Shown here: piece by piece, positions 41,401 to 52,800 of the stretch | Layout: each line of letters starts with the position of its first letter | Numbering within the stretch: the stretch's first letter is position 1 | Assembly (NCBI RefSeq): GCF_964020175.1 | Contig: NZ_OZ026541.1 | Span: 62,001 to 126,000, forward strand | Direction of reading: 5' to 3' | Source of the DNA: Candidatus Mesenet endosymbiont of Phosphuga atrata | GTDB taxonomy: Bacteria; Pseudomonadota; Alphaproteobacteria; Rickettsiales; Anaplasmataceae | DNA length: 64,000 nucleotides | The notes under the pieces: model-generated | What the model was told of the DNA's origin: nothing | Database searches by the model: none | What the model saw: the letters and a program-made list of their open reading frames with translations, nothing else | Program-made: the position numbers and the translations under genes

Positions 41401-44400
41401 TAGTAAATCAGGTAAAAGCATTTAAAAATGGTACGGAAGAAGCTCTAGCTGGTGTAATAGGAGATAGTATCTATCTTGGTGTTGATGCTGCAGAAATTGG
41501 TATAGAGGTTGCTGAAGCTTTTGAGGTATTAGAAGGAGTATCAAGTGTTACTGGACCTATAGGAGCAACAATTGGAGCTGTAGTATTTGTTGGTACTGAT
41601 ATTTATATGGCAGTAAAAAGAGTTGATAAAATTGACCAGATTATTCATCTCAAAGGAAGTGAAAAATTTATTGAAGGGTTACGTGCATTTGTTGGTATGC
41701 AACCTGAACAATATATAGAAGAATTAATGGAAGAAAAGCAGCTTTATAACCAGTTGGTGAAACAAGGACTTGAGTATTTACAACAACATAACGATATTCA
41801 AAGATATGTCTTCCCTACTGGTAAGTCAGTTGTGGATTCTTGCCGTACTGTGCCATATAAAACAAGTGTGTGTGATAGTGGTGGACTGAATGGTGGATGC
41901 TTCAAGACACGTACAGTTACACGTTACACTGAAGAATGTACTACCAAGTTTGAAATTGACTTAGATAATACAGTTGTGTTGGATAAAAAAAGAGCTGATA
42001 TAAAATGGAGCAGAGCAAAACCAGATGATCCAAAAGGAGGTCAGTTATTTTGTTTGCCACAGAGTAATTACAGTCTTGCTCCAAGTTATGGATCTTATTT
42101 GTGTAAGAGTGCAATTGGTATTGCAGACTTGTCTACTAACAAAACAGGAAATCATACTCTGATTAACTTAGGAGAAGGTGATGATTATGCAAAAGGATTT
42201 ATAGATAGCTCAAATATCTTTGTAGTTAATGATGGATTTAAGAAATATTATGGTGGAAATAAAGATGATATGTTTATTCTACAGGGGAATTTTATTGAGG
42301 GAGATATCAATGGAGGTAATGGTGTTGACACAGTAGATTTAGAAGAGTTTGCTTCAGAAGTAAGATCGATACAAGTCAAATTAGGTAGAAGTGGATATGT
42401 CAGTTATAATAGCAGTTCTTTTGGGATCGAGAACATAAACAGAATCTCTACTAGAAAAGATAAGAGTGATACGATAACCTGTGATTATAATACAAAATAT
42501 GTAGATGGTAGGGGTGGTGAGAGTAATGATAATCCTGATGTTATAACTATACCTAGAAATCCTCATTTCCACGAAATGCAGCTGATAATAAGGCCTAGTA
42601 CTAATATTGTAAATCATGCTAGTGTAGGAAATTTTAACTATACTACTTTGTCTGATAAAGGGAAAGCTCTAGTCAATATCAGTCTACAAAGTTTGTTAAG
42701 TGGTACACCAACTGATAGACACAACTTTTTTTTTAATTATACTCTCTCTGATCTTATAAATATCGATATTCGAAATATTAGTCTGGTTTCCTATTATAAT
42801 TATACGATAAGAGAAGCTGTATTTAGTTTCTCTTCACCTTTATCACAAAATAAATCTATTAATGAAAAGTTTAATGTGACTATTTCAGATATTCCAGCTA
42901 ATGCTTCTTATGTATTGAGTGATAACACTGAGATAAAAATAGGAAAAAACAATTTATATGCAATACATAATACTAATAAAACTATTGATGAAATTGTAAA
43001 GAGTTATCCAGCTGTAGCAGATCATTTAAGAATGTCTCTTTTTGTAAACACGAATAATGAAACTGTTGTTATAGGTCATGGAAATCATGATGTAATTAGT
43101 AATAATTTTTTACAAAGAAGTCATTTAATTGGTAGTGGAGGTGAAAATATATATGTCATTACCTCAGGTGATGAAATACTTGATATTGAAAATCTTCCTA
43201 TTCCTGAAGTAATAGTTTATGATGATTTTAATAAAAAAGAGAGTTTAAAGGATACATTAGATTTACGTCAATTGGTACAACAAGTAAATAGTGACTTGAG
43301 CATAGAACCAATATCAAATGTTATTAAAGATGAAAATGATATATTGATTAAGCTATCTATATCAGCTACTGGCTTACAGCAGGATGTAGCAACAGTTAGG
43401 TTAAAAGATGCATTTGCAAATAATTGGTATAAAGAGTTACAAATTATTCTCAATAATGTACCTGTGAAAATAGATGATGATTTAGATTTAAAGCCTTTAC
43501 CTTTAACATTTAATGAAGAGATTGTTATAGTAACACCTAAAGATGTAGAAGAAAAAGATAAACTAATTATATCTAAAAAAGCAGGACAATACACTTTTCT
43601 TCATTCTGGGTATGATTTAATAATTACCAATGCTTTTAATGCTGACATAGAAACAAATAAATTATGTACTATATATCTTAAAGATTTTTATAAAGAATCT
43701 AAAATGGAAACATTATCTATAAAATTTACTGACAAAGAAATATTGTTAAGTAATGAAATGGATAAAATAAACAACGCGGATAGCATTTTAGATATAACTA
43801 ATATTAAGTTATCAGATTTAAATAAAAAATTATTAACTGTAGCACAAGACTGTAAACCTAATGAAGTTGGAGATCTTGTCAATCAAGGTGCTGACGTTAA
43901 TGCTCAGGATAATAGTAAATGGACACCTCTACACAGGGCTGCATTCAGAGGGTGCTTAGATGTAGTAGAATCTCTTATAGAGAAAGATGCTAAAATTGAT
44001 GTTGAGAATAATATCAACCGTACTGCTCTGCATCTTGCTGCTAGAAAATGTCATTCAAATGTAGTACAATCTTTTGTAAAAAAGGGAGCTAATGTTAATG
44101 CTAGAGACAAGAATGGTAAAACTCCGTTAGATCTTGCCTCTTGGCAAAAACAATTAGATATTACTTCTAGTCAAGATTGTGATCAGACTATAGAACATTT
44201 AGGAAAATCTAATCAAGAAGGGGGAAATCATGTACAGCGCAGGCGCCGTCACCACCATGGAGATTATAATCGTCATCACAATCACTTATCACGTAATCCT
44301 CTTGCTATAGATTCAAGTAATCAACCTAAGATAGCGGTCAGTAGTGGCACAAGAGCATCTTCATGGATAAACAATTTGTTTGGTTGGATAAAAGCAAAAG

Positions 44401-45551
44401 GTAATTTGTTGACGTCAAACATAGTCAGTCCTGTAAGTAGATGGTTTATTGATGATCAAGATATCAATGTAACTCTAAAACAAGCACATAAAAGGCAGAT
44501 GCCTATTAAATTCAATCCTAAGATAGCAGAGAGCAGTGCTTTTGAAAAAATTAAAAGTATGATATTTGGAAGAGATGAAGTATCTCAAAATATGGTAGGA
44601 TTTTATGATGAAGTATTGGGGGAATTAAATAAAGAAAATTTAAAAAGAGTAGAAGATCTTTGTAAGGAAATAAAAGCCAGTTTTGAATCATATAAAGACA
44701 GTGATATATATACGTGCCGAACGAATGTTGCTAAGCTTATAAAGGATAAATGTGATGTAGATAATAATTATTTAAATAACTTATGTACTAACAAGTTATT
44801 AGAGTCCATGAAAAAGCAAATTAATAACGTGAAACGATATAATATGCAAAAGCAAAGTGAGTATATAAGAAGTTTATGCAACCAAGATGGTAACATCATA
44901 TTATTAACTTATCTATTAGGATGGTATAATAAGATAAAATCAAAAGATAAAGAAGATATACATCATGAAATTCGCGAATTGGCTTATAAAGTGCTTAAAA
45001 AAACAGAAATATGTAAAATGATAAGTCAAGCAATGAGTCAAGGTAATATGTCAATGCATATCTCAATCTCAGAGGATGATATATATACTTCAGCTTTGGG
45101 GGAAGCGGTTGTCTACACATATTTAACAAAAAATCAAATATACGATATTTTACTGAGTTCATTAGAAAATTTAAGTGAAATAAAATTAAATGAAGGTAAA
45201 AGGCAAGAATCAAATATAATCAAAGAATTTGCGAATAAATATGGTAGTTCTGAAATAGTTTCAATTTCAGAAGATGATCCTTTATACCTGATAGTTCAAA
45301 AAATTATTGATTATTATGATTTAGGTAAAGAAAGTAGGTATAAGGAGTCATATACTACGCCAAAAGCACAAAATGCATCAAGGAATAGCCATTCAACTGA
45401 TTATGCTAACTTATCTAGTGTTTTATATAATAGTAGTATTAGACCATCTGAATTGATCAATGATGATTTGAACTTAAGTGTAAATATACCTGCAACTGAA
45501 TTAAATGATGTTTCTGTTATAAAAAATATAACTCAAGTTATGCATTTATAA
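38424..45551 (+). CDS. cifB: CifB fragment 3: ankyrins, triplicated module, second pore module, C-terminal toxin tip
   Basis: The coding frame continues from before ATG 38424 (YRHLIVMNNKGE) and lines up with the unbroken paralog downstream (YRHLIVMNDKGE), proving that fragments 2 and 3 were one gene; the break is at A-tract 38397-38401. Order: beta-rich region; one or two ankyrin repeats (about 39490-39660); three 60-residue modules (40190-40725); a second Tcd-like pore module (about 41100-41800); RTX-like repeats (GGNKDDMF, NGGNGVDTVDL); ankyrins (43840-44160); a furin-like VQRRRRHHHG with His-rich stretch (44230-44300); and a C-terminal helical tip of about 400 residues (44350-45551) that is not shared with the paralog. 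Confidence 0.75.
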   Translation: MNNKGETFIPYMPSMSCISSSTENGKLVPFFHATQTQNMFLLPKDFQDDHVVIDSNLEDIQKYKDRDDLLLIRESKIPFIIRIEDFYNDRSKWNNISYSLWNNNDFSPSLGLLENVDNIVEYKDKLRGDYERIVKEYIEDFSNSTSSIQHNQKLEKNIYTSVEQDEERIGVMILKNTTPGQVEVFSSGEDMIFRDKRSNHTINIKGWNNDESYRISTLEFDSGLEPIIIRRLDRFSSSEVREIQNLINKASENYQNRSKYTLEVENDFKCLISIDGFESESKEPTYQCLGFSSLQDQINFAKSVCSAEQIEEFMGKIPSNIQVLSLLIKLHNDLLLSGYDKNTIDKCNYSMITSKSEISKLLYLVAEMNDLPGVEFLLDNGANVEIKGNNDRALLNIAACNGNLNMTKLIYNRIEARSNDPSKMMKLTRSLKEEIISQANIQADVKEWAESRISDLRNSIKDIVVERLKDGMLNDRYTATIELAKETYIFENKLFSDVIKEVINDVYGKVDTEKILSFIHYHDQIEQKVYGYVAVFDKMESKNNLNDNAVFKLAYYVKEIIDSEKRSDLESLKNRLPESVKNTVFSSKVCIKNVAYNEYLYAVADRLKYDNDRRSVFTWVPSKKNNLPGSCGNDKQGMWKFEPYGDNICIMNVNYNEYLYAVADRLKYDNDRRHVFTWVPSKKNNPSGSCGNDKQGMWKFEPYGDNICIMNVNYNEYLYAVADRLKYDNDRRHVFTWVPSKKNNPSGSCGNDKQGIWKIEDCGFTMKKRDVINQSADIKARDNNGETSLHTAIQYSNAFNANAGFHSDIVRVPRQVGNDIEMSVYHINTKGTEGEGGRVQAGKGQPKKTERIPISRVKFINYLSTGEDESRRIEIDLADQVEVTGKFQGLANKIVPSQEAISHLNKVRRVSGILMHGMMAKSALASFLNGDYQGVAINLGFIAGSQGFSKVAEVASIKGLKLASEGKLLLSRSLKAASPFLARGTSAFVVYDLVNQVKAFKNGTEEALAGVIGDSIYLGVDAAEIGIEVAEAFEVLEGVSSVTGPIGATIGAVVFVGTDIYMAVKRVDKIDQIIHLKGSEKFIEGLRAFVGMQPEQYIEELMEEKQLYNQLVKQGLEYLQQHNDIQRYVFPTGKSVVDSCRTVPYKTSVCDSGGLNGGCFKTRTVTRYTEECTTKFEIDLDNTVVLDKKRADIKWSRAKPDDPKGGQLFCLPQSNYSLAPSYGSYLCKSAIGIADLSTNKTGNHTLINLGEGDDYAKGFIDSSNIFVVNDGFKKYYGGNKDDMFILQGNFIEGDINGGNGVDTVDLEEFASEVRSIQVKLGRSGYVSYNSSSFGIENINRISTRKDKSDTITCDYNTKYVDGRGGESNDNPDVITIPRNPHFHEMQLIIRPSTNIVNHASVGNFNYTTLSDKGKALVNISLQSLLSGTPTDRHNFFFNYTLSDLINIDIRNISLVSYYNYTIREAVFSFSSPLSQNKSINEKFNVTISDIPANASYVLSDNTEIKIGKNNLYAIHNTNKTIDEIVKSYPAVADHLRMSLFVNTNNETVVIGHGNHDVISNNFLQRSHLIGSGGENIYVITSGDEILDIENLPIPEVIVYDDFNKKESLKDTLDLRQLVQQVNSDLSIEPISNVIKDENDILIKLSISATGLQQDVATVRLKDAFANNWYKELQIILNNVPVKIDDDLDLKPLPLTFNEEIVIVTPKDVEEKDKLIISKKAGQYTFLHSGYDLIITNAFNADIETNKLCTIYLKDFYKESKMETLSIKFTDKEILLSNEMDKINNADSILDITNIKLSDLNKKLLTVAQDCKPNEVGDLVNQGADVNAQDNSKWTPLHRAAFRGCLDVVESLIEKDAKIDVENNINRTALHLAARKCHSNVVQSFVKKGANVNARDKNGKTPLDLASWQKQLDITSSQDCDQTIEHLGKSNQEGGNHVQRRRRHHHGDYNRHHNHLSRNPLAIDSSNQPKIAVSSGTRASSWINNLFGWIKAKGNLLTSNIVSPVSRWFIDDQDINVTLKQAHKRQMPIKFNPKIAESSAFEKIKSMIFGRDEVSQNMVGFYDEVLGELNKENLKRVEDLCKEIKASFESYKDSDIYTCRTNVAKLIKDKCDVDNNYLNNLCTNKLLESMKKQINNVKRYNMQKQSEYIRSLCNQDGNIILLTYLLGWYNKIKSKDKEDIHHEIRELAYKVLKKTEICKMISQAMSQGNMSMHISISEDDIYTSALGEAVVYTYLTKNQIYDILLSSLENLSEIKLNEGKRQESNIIKEFANKYGSSEIVSISEDDPLYLIVQKIIDYYDLGKESRYKESYTTPKAQNASRNSHSTDYANLSSVLYNSSIRPSELINDDLNLSVNIPATELNDVSVIKNITQVMHL
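40185..40724 (+). repeat. Three tandem 180-bp coding repeats
   Basis: Three head-to-tail units of 60 codons, each NYNEYLYAVADRLKYDNDRR-type followed by a VFTWVPSKKNN, CGNDKQG and WKFEPYGDN segment. Units two and three are nearly identical at base level, unit one slightly diverged, so the expansion is recent. The pattern of hydrophobic/aromatic positions suggests a beta-trefoil or lipocalin-like lobe and loosely resembles insect 30K-type lipoprotein repeats; the resemblance is inference. The downstream cifB copy lacks this block. Confidence 0.85.
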
Positions 45552-45710
45552 TCTATGTTGTTAATGATAAAATAGCTTATCAAAGTTATTAAATTAGGTT
45601 ATGGGTTTAATTTAATAAAAAAAGATGTATGATTACTAAAGGTAGAGCCAACTGATTTATGAAAATTAATCTCAGACCTACTTAGGTAACATATACCTAT
45701 AAAGCAACTA

Positions 45711-46670
45711 TCATTCTTGTAATTTTTTGATCTCATCTAAAGATAAGCCAGTAAACTTGACAATAGTATTGACATCAACATTATTAGTCAGCATTGTTTT
45801 TGCTACTTCAATTTTCCCTTCAATTTTCCCTTCAATTTTCCCTTCAATTTTCCCTTCAATTTTCCCTTCAATTTTCCCTTCAATTTTCCCTTCAATTTTC
45901 CCTTGCTGAGTACCGATTTGGATGCCCTTTTCAGTAGCGTCATCAAGGCGTTGTGCCAAAATAGCAGCCTCCTTCTGAAAATCTAAAATTCTTTCTTCAT
46001 ATGCTACTAGATCTTTTTCTGTCCAACCTGACTTATCCAATTCATCATACGCTAGCTTTATTATTGGTTCCTGTTTTGCAATTTTCCTTAGATCTTCATC
46101 TGTTGTTTCTTCTGCATATTTGAAAAAGAAGCACCACCTTTCTACTGTGCTTGTTAGCTGCTCCACTTTATCCTTTGCAAATTTAGGTAACTCTATAAAA
46201 ATAAATTGTAAATCCTTTAAATAATGGCCATTGGTTTTAATATCACGAATATTATGAGTAGAAATATAATCAACTTCTTCGGGAAATAATGTACAATTGG
46301 AAATAGCAATAAAGAAAACTTTCTTAAGATCGATGTATTTACCAGATTTATCTAATTGTCGTGAGTAAGCCTTAGCAGCATAGAGTTGAGCACGTTTTTC
46401 AAAGCCTTTATCTCTTGCAACCTGCATCTCCGCAATATACCTATTACCATGAGAATCCTTACAGAGAACGTCAACAATGCTTTGTTTATCAGAGGCAATC
46501 TCAGGATTCATAATAGTGCTAAGGAATTCAACTTCTTGTATTGCACTTTCTTCATGAAACTCTAAAATATCATTAAGAAAATGAATAAGAATATTTTTAT
46601 TCTTCTCGGTACCGAAAATTCGTTTAAAGGTTAGGTCGCATTTTGGATCTAAAAACTTAGAAAGAGCCAT
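45711..46670 (-). CDS. Rpn-family (PD-(D/E)XK) recombination-promoting nuclease/transposase, copy 1
   Basis: A 319-residue protein of the Rpn/PDDEXK transposase-like family: DPKCDLTFKRIFG at the start, then a nuclease core SIVDVLCKD with the catalytic Asp and YIAEMQVARD with Glu-x-Gln. Rpn proteins are DNA nucleases that promote RecA-independent recombination. Eight exact GKIE tetrapeptides near residue 260 come from a 12-bp repeat; the C-terminus is FTGLSLDEIKKLQE. It lies on the opposite strand immediately after cifB and is duplicated with it. No terminal inverted repeats were recognised, so mobility is unproven. Confidence 0.8.
   Translation of the reverse strand: MALSKFLDPKCDLTFKRIFGTEKNKNILIHFLNDILEFHEESAIQEVEFLSTIMNPEIASDKQSIVDVLCKDSHGNRYIAEMQVARDKGFEKRAQLYAAKAYSRQLDKSGKYIDLKKVFFIAISNCTLFPEEVDYISTHNIRDIKTNGHYLKDLQFIFIELPKFAKDKVEQLTSTVERWCFFFKYAEETTDEDLRKIAKQEPIIKLAYDELDKSGWTEKDLVAYEERILDFQKEAAILAQRLDDATEKGIQIGTQQGKIEGKIEGKIEGKIEGKIEGKIEGKIEGKIEVAKTMLTNNVDVNTIVKFTGLSLDEIKKLQE
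45808..45903. repeat. Eight 12-bp tandem repeats (GKIE codons)
   Basis: Eight copies of a 12-base unit (CTTCAATTTTCC on the plus strand) encoding GKIE. The second copy of the gene has only two, so unit number changed after duplication. In-frame, so the gene stays open. Confidence 0.9.
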
Positions 46671-46857
46671 ACTCAGGATATAGATGAAATATTAATAATG
46701 ATACACTATTTGAAGTAAAAATAAAATAGGATTTTTAGTCTTTATAGTAAATAGGTTTGTTCTTGTAAATAACCCTAGCTTTTCAGGCAAGATTATTGGT
46801 GGAAATAACTCCACTAATATACTTGATTTAAGCCAATTAAAAGATACAGTTATCGAA

Positions 46858-49800
46858 GTGAATATTAACTATCGTTTCAAACCTAGTGCCAATGGACAAT
46901 TAAAGGTGAAAATAAATAATCGTTTGTTGATTGATGATTATGTTAGTAACAACCTCTTTAATTACCATTATATTGGAAGGCAGAGCAAAGTAGATGAGAT
47001 CTTGTGCATGGGTTATTCTGAGCATTTTACAGGAATCGATGGTCGTGACGTTATCATAGATAGTGGTGGTGGCTCTAACAACAATAAGAAAGATATAGTT
47101 GAAAATTGCAAAAAAGTAATTATTTCTCCGTATACTACAGTCAAGGGTAGAAAAAGCCATTATACTTTTTACGTGAAAACTGCAGACTACAAAGGTAGGG
47201 GGTTATATTCAGAAATTGATGTAGATGGGACAGGAACTGTAGTTTTTCCGGAAATCGATTTATTAAGTGATTGTGATCAAATAACTTACTCTGTGAACAG
47301 TAACACTTTATCTTTGAAGGTAAATTTTGGTCAAAATAATCAATTTACTCTTGATATAAAAAATTATGTTGAGAAGAGCAGTAATAAGCCTCACTTTGCA
47401 CTAATAGACAAAAATGGTAGTAATATTGTTCCTAAGATTGAGAAATCAGACTCACCAATTATAGAAATTAAATCATTTGAATTACATTCAGAATATTCTC
47501 TAGACAATTTTAATGATAATGATGTTGAAAATCATTATAAGAAAATTCTAAACAATAATAAGGACTACACAGTCTTTGGTATTATTAGAGATGAAGTGCA
47601 AGACCAACGTAATAGTACAGTTTTACACGTGATTTTTGGTTCTTCAGGAGATGATATAATAAACTTCGATCAGGGCACCATGTTTGCTAGAGGTGGAAAA
47701 GGGAATGATGTATATGTTATTGGTGATGGTATAGGTAATAGAGAAGTTAGGATTGATAATAATTCAGATGATGGAAAATTAGATATGCTACTTATTCCGG
47801 TAGTCGAAAAAGATTTTTCAATCCAGCAATGTGACTTACATTTAAATTATAATAACACTAGTATTCAAGTAAAAAACTACCTTCAAGATCATAATTATAG
47901 GCATCTTATAGTTATGAATGACAAAGGAGAAGCCTTTATCCCTAATATACAGTCGATGTCATGTTCTCCATCTTCTTCAGAGAAGGGTAAATTAGTTCCT
48001 TTTTTACAAGCTACACAAACTCAGAATATGTTTTTGTTATCTAAAGATTTTCAAGATGATCATATAGTAATTGATTCCCACCTTGAAGATATTGAGAAAT
48101 ATAAAGATAAAGATGATCTTTTATTAATAAGGGAAAGAAGAGAAAGTGAAATACCTTTTATTATTAGAATGGAAGGGTTTTATACTGATCGAAGTAAATG
48201 GGAAAATATTTCTTATTCTCTATGGAATAACAACGATCTCTTTCCATCTTCCGGCTTATTAGAGAATGTTGATGATGTAATGGACTACAAGGATAAACTT
48301 AGAACTGATTATGAAAGGATTGTAAAAGAATACGTTGTAGATTTTAGTAACTCTACTGGTACTATTAAGCATAATCAAAAATTAGAAAGAGATATCTCTA
48401 CTTTTGTAGGACAAGATGAGGAACGTATAGGGGTAATAATATTAAAGAATATTACTCCGGATCGGGTTGAAATTTCTAGTAATGGTGTAGATCTGATATT
48501 TTGCGATAAGAGGTCCAATCATACAGTCAACATAAAAAGCTGGAATAATGTTAAATCTTATAGAATTTCTACATTGGAATTTGATTTAGACTTAGAATCA
48601 ATAATAATTAGTAAATTAGATAGGTTTAATTTATCTGAGGTAAGAAAAATACAAGACCTAATTGAAAAAGCTTCAGAGAATTACAAAAATAAAGATAAAT
48701 ATACTCCTAAAATAGAAAATGACTTTAAATGTTTAGTATCAATTGATAGTTTTGAAAGTGAAAATAAGAATTCAACGTATCAATGTTTAGGTTTTTCTTC
48801 ACTGCAAGATCAAATTAGCTTTACTGAAAATTTCTGTAGTTTAGAGCAACTTACCGAGTTTAGAGATAAATCGAATAGCACTCAAATTTCAGCGCTATCA
48901 AGAAAGTTACAAAATAATCTTTCATTAAATGGTTATGATCAAAATGTAGTGGATCAGTGCTCTAAATTAATATTGGCTGAGGAAAATAATCAGCAAGTAG
49001 TAGGTAAAATATCCTCCATGGTTAAAAATATTGAAGAATCTACTTCCTTACATCATATAGCTGCTACTTCAGGCAGGTCCTTAAGCGAACCAAAAAATGG
49101 GTTAAATCTAGGTAGTTGTTTAGGTCATAGAGGGAAAAGAGATACTAACCGCTGTTTAGCTTTATGGAAAGATATAGACAAATTTAATGAAGAAGAGAGT
49201 GAGAAAAGAAGCGTTAATAAAATTAAAATCAATAGCGAAATATTTGTTTATTATATAAAGGATGTGGAAGATGAAAGTAGACGTGTTCAGTTAATTGATT
49301 TAGCAAGTCAAGTTGAAGTTACAGGCAAATTCCAAGATTTAGTCAATAAGATAGTTCGTAGTCGAGAGGCTATAAGCCACTTAAACAAGGTAGGGAAAGT
49401 TTCCGGTGCTCTAATGTATGGCATGATGGCTAAAAATGCTTTAGCTGATTTTTTAAATGATGATTATAAAGGAGTAGCAATTAATTTAGGATTTATTGCT
49501 GGAGGTCGAGGACTTACTAAAATTGCAAAAGCTGTTAGTACTAAAGGAGTTGGTCTCATTACAGATGGTAAGGTACTTCTTGGTAGATCTTTAAAGGCAG
49601 CCTCACCTTTTCTTGCTCGTAGTACTTCAGCTTTTGTTGTTTATGATTTAGCAAATCAAATTAAAGAGCTAGAAAGCGGTGATAAAGATGCTCTAATACC
49701 GGTTATAGGAGATAGTGTTTATTTGGGAATTGATGCTGCGGAGATTGGTATAGAAGTTGCTGAGGCTTTTGAAGTCTTAGAAGGAGTATCAAGTGTTACT

Positions 49801-52800
49801 GGCCCTATTGGTACTACTATTGGAGCTGTAGTATTTATTGGTACTGATGTTTATATGGCAGTAAAAAGGGTTGATAAAATTGATAAGGTAGTTCACTTAA
49901 CTGGAGGAGAAAAATTTATTGAAGGATTACGTGCATTTATAGGTATGAAACCTGAACAGTATGTAGAAGAATTGATGGGAAAAAAACAAGCTAATAACCA
50001 ATTAGTGAAACAAGGACTTGAGTATTTAAAGCAACATAATGATATCCAAAGATATGTTTTTCCCACTGGGAGGTCAGTGATAGATTCTTGTGACACTTTT
50101 ACTATCGAAAGTGAAACCTGTCTGCGTGGTTATTTGTCTCCAATAGAATCTGAAATAAAAAGTAATATAAAACGGAGCTGTGTTGGTACCGGTACAGGTA
50201 TGTATACTACATCAAAATATGAAAAATGTAAGGTTAAAATTCAAGTGGATTTAAATAGTACGGCATCTTTTGATAAAAAAGTAGATAATGTAATTTATGA
50301 TAGAACAAAGCCGGATAATCCAAATGAAGGAAAATTGTTTTGTCTTCCAACTGATCCAATACGTCCTGAAAGTCAAGGTGAAAATACTTATCTTTGTCAT
50401 AATGCAATAGGCTTACAATACCCAGCAAATAGGACAGGAAATTATACTTTAATTGCGTTGGAAAAAGGCAGAGATGTAGTAATTGGGTTTAAAGATAGTC
50501 CTAATATTTTCTTAATAGATGATGGAAATAAAGAATTTACTGGAGGTGATAAAGATGACTTATTCATTCTAGTAGGCAATGAGGTTACAGGAAGGTTAAA
50601 TGGAGGTGGTGGAAATAATACACTAAGCTTAGCAGAGTTTTCTTTGAACGAGAATCTAAACATTAAACCTGACTCACACAAAAATGATAGTTCAATATCT
50701 TCATCTTCTAATAACATTAGAATAAAAAATATGAATATAATTTATGGTAGGAAAGGAAAACAGGATATAGTAGATTGTGGATGCGATGTAAGATATGTAG
50801 ATGGTCAAGGTGGCATAAGTAATAATAGTCCTGATAATATAACCATACCATATTGTTATAGACCTAGTGAAAAGAAAATAATAGTAAGACCTAGTACTGA
50901 AATAAATAACTTAGACCAATCAAGTAACGGAAATTTTGATTACATTATTCTTCCTGATAAGGGAAAAGCTAACATTAATATTGAACCTGATTATACTTTT
51001 ACAAGACAAAGAAAGCATAATTTTTTATTTAACTATACCCTTTTTGACTTAGCAAGTGTTGATATTACAAATATTAAAGATATCAATCATTGGCATGCTG
51101 GTTATGGAAATATGACTCATACAATAAGAAATGTTACTTTTAGTTTCCTTTCACCTTTATTAAAAGGTAAGTCTATTAATGAAAAATTTGATATAACCAT
51201 TTCAGATATTCCAGCTAATGCTTCTTATATACTGAGTGATAATACTGAGATAAATGTAGGAAAAAATAATTCATATGCAATGCATAGTACTAATAAAGCT
51301 ATTGATGAGATTGTGAAAAGCTATCCAACTGTAGCAGATCATTTAAAAATGTCTCTTTTTATAAGTGCAAATAATGAAACTGTTGTTATAGGACATGGAA
51401 ATCATGATGTAATTAATAATAATTTCTTACAGAAAAGTCATTTAATTGGTAGCGGTGGTGAAAATATACATATTATTACTTCAGGTCATGAAACACTTGA
51501 TATTGAAAATCTTCCTATCCCAGAAGTAATAATTTATGATGATTTCAATAAAAAAGAAAGCTTGAAAGATACATTAGATTTACGTCAGTTGGTACAACAA
51601 GTAAATAGTGACTTGAGTATAGAACCAATATCAAAGATTACCAAAGATAAAAATGATTTATTGATTAAGCTATCTATATCGGCTACTGGTTTACAGCAAG
51701 ATGTAGTAACAGTTAGACTAAAAGATGCACTTGTAAACAGTTGGTATAAAGGGTTACAAATTATTCTCAATAATGCACCTATGAAAATAGATGATAATTT
51801 AGATTTAAGTCCTTTACCTTTAACATTTGACGAAGAAATTATTGTAGTAACATCTGAGGATGTAGAAGAAAAAGATGAGTTAATTATATCTAAAGAAGCA
51901 GGACAACTCACTTTTCTTCATTCTGAATATGACTTGATGATTACCAACGCTTTTAATGCTGATGTGGAGACAAATAAATTGTGTACTATATGTCTTAAAG
52001 ATTTTTATAGGGAACCTAAAATGGAAACATTATCTATAAAATTTACTGACAAAGAAATATTGTTGAGTGATGAAATGGATAAAATAAACAATGCGGATAG
52101 TATTAGTGATAAATTAAATATAAATGACTACATTAGTTCTATCGTTAAGTTACAAGAAAGTTCTGAACCTTCAGAAGCTGCAAGTAGTAATCATCCTATT
52201 AGACACAGAAGACATACGGATCACAGTAGACGCGAAGATGGTGTGTATCATAAAGTGCAAGAACACAACAATAATTACCAAAATAACCGTTACTACATAG
52301 ATCAACTAGAAATAGCAACAAGCAGTGGCGCAAGACCATCTTCGTGGATAAATAGTTGTATTGCATGGATGAAGGATTCAATAGGAGGGTTTTTTACTAG
52401 TAATTCCTATATTAATGGTAAAAACAGAGTAAATGAAATAGGTTATAGTACTAATTATGAAAAGCAGCAAACATTTAACCATAAACCTCAAATGACTGTA
52501 TTAGGAATGGGAGATAAATACTTAGCACAAGCTGATATAAATGGCACAGTATTATTAGCAGATGTATTACTAGCTAAGAGAGGTAAAAGAAAAATATATA
52601 CTTCTTCAATGGATCAAGGTTTATCTCAATCGCAAACATTGAGTAGTACATTGAATATTGGGCGAGTATTTAAAGAGGCAATAAAAAAAGCTGCATTAAA
52701 AAGTGGTATATCGGAACGTCGATTAAATATTGATTTTGTAGAAATAGAGAAGATGGAAAAAGAGATTAACAATAAAATTGCAAGAGGTAGATTTGATGAA

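Noticed and set aside
33342..45551. Rhs or contact-dependent inhibition toxin
   Set aside because: No Rhs YD repeats or immunity gene; linkage to cifA and twin PD-(D/E)XK domains fit cifB better.
45727..45909. Plus-strand ORF of repeating FPSI
   Set aside because: Antisense of the GKIE repeat.
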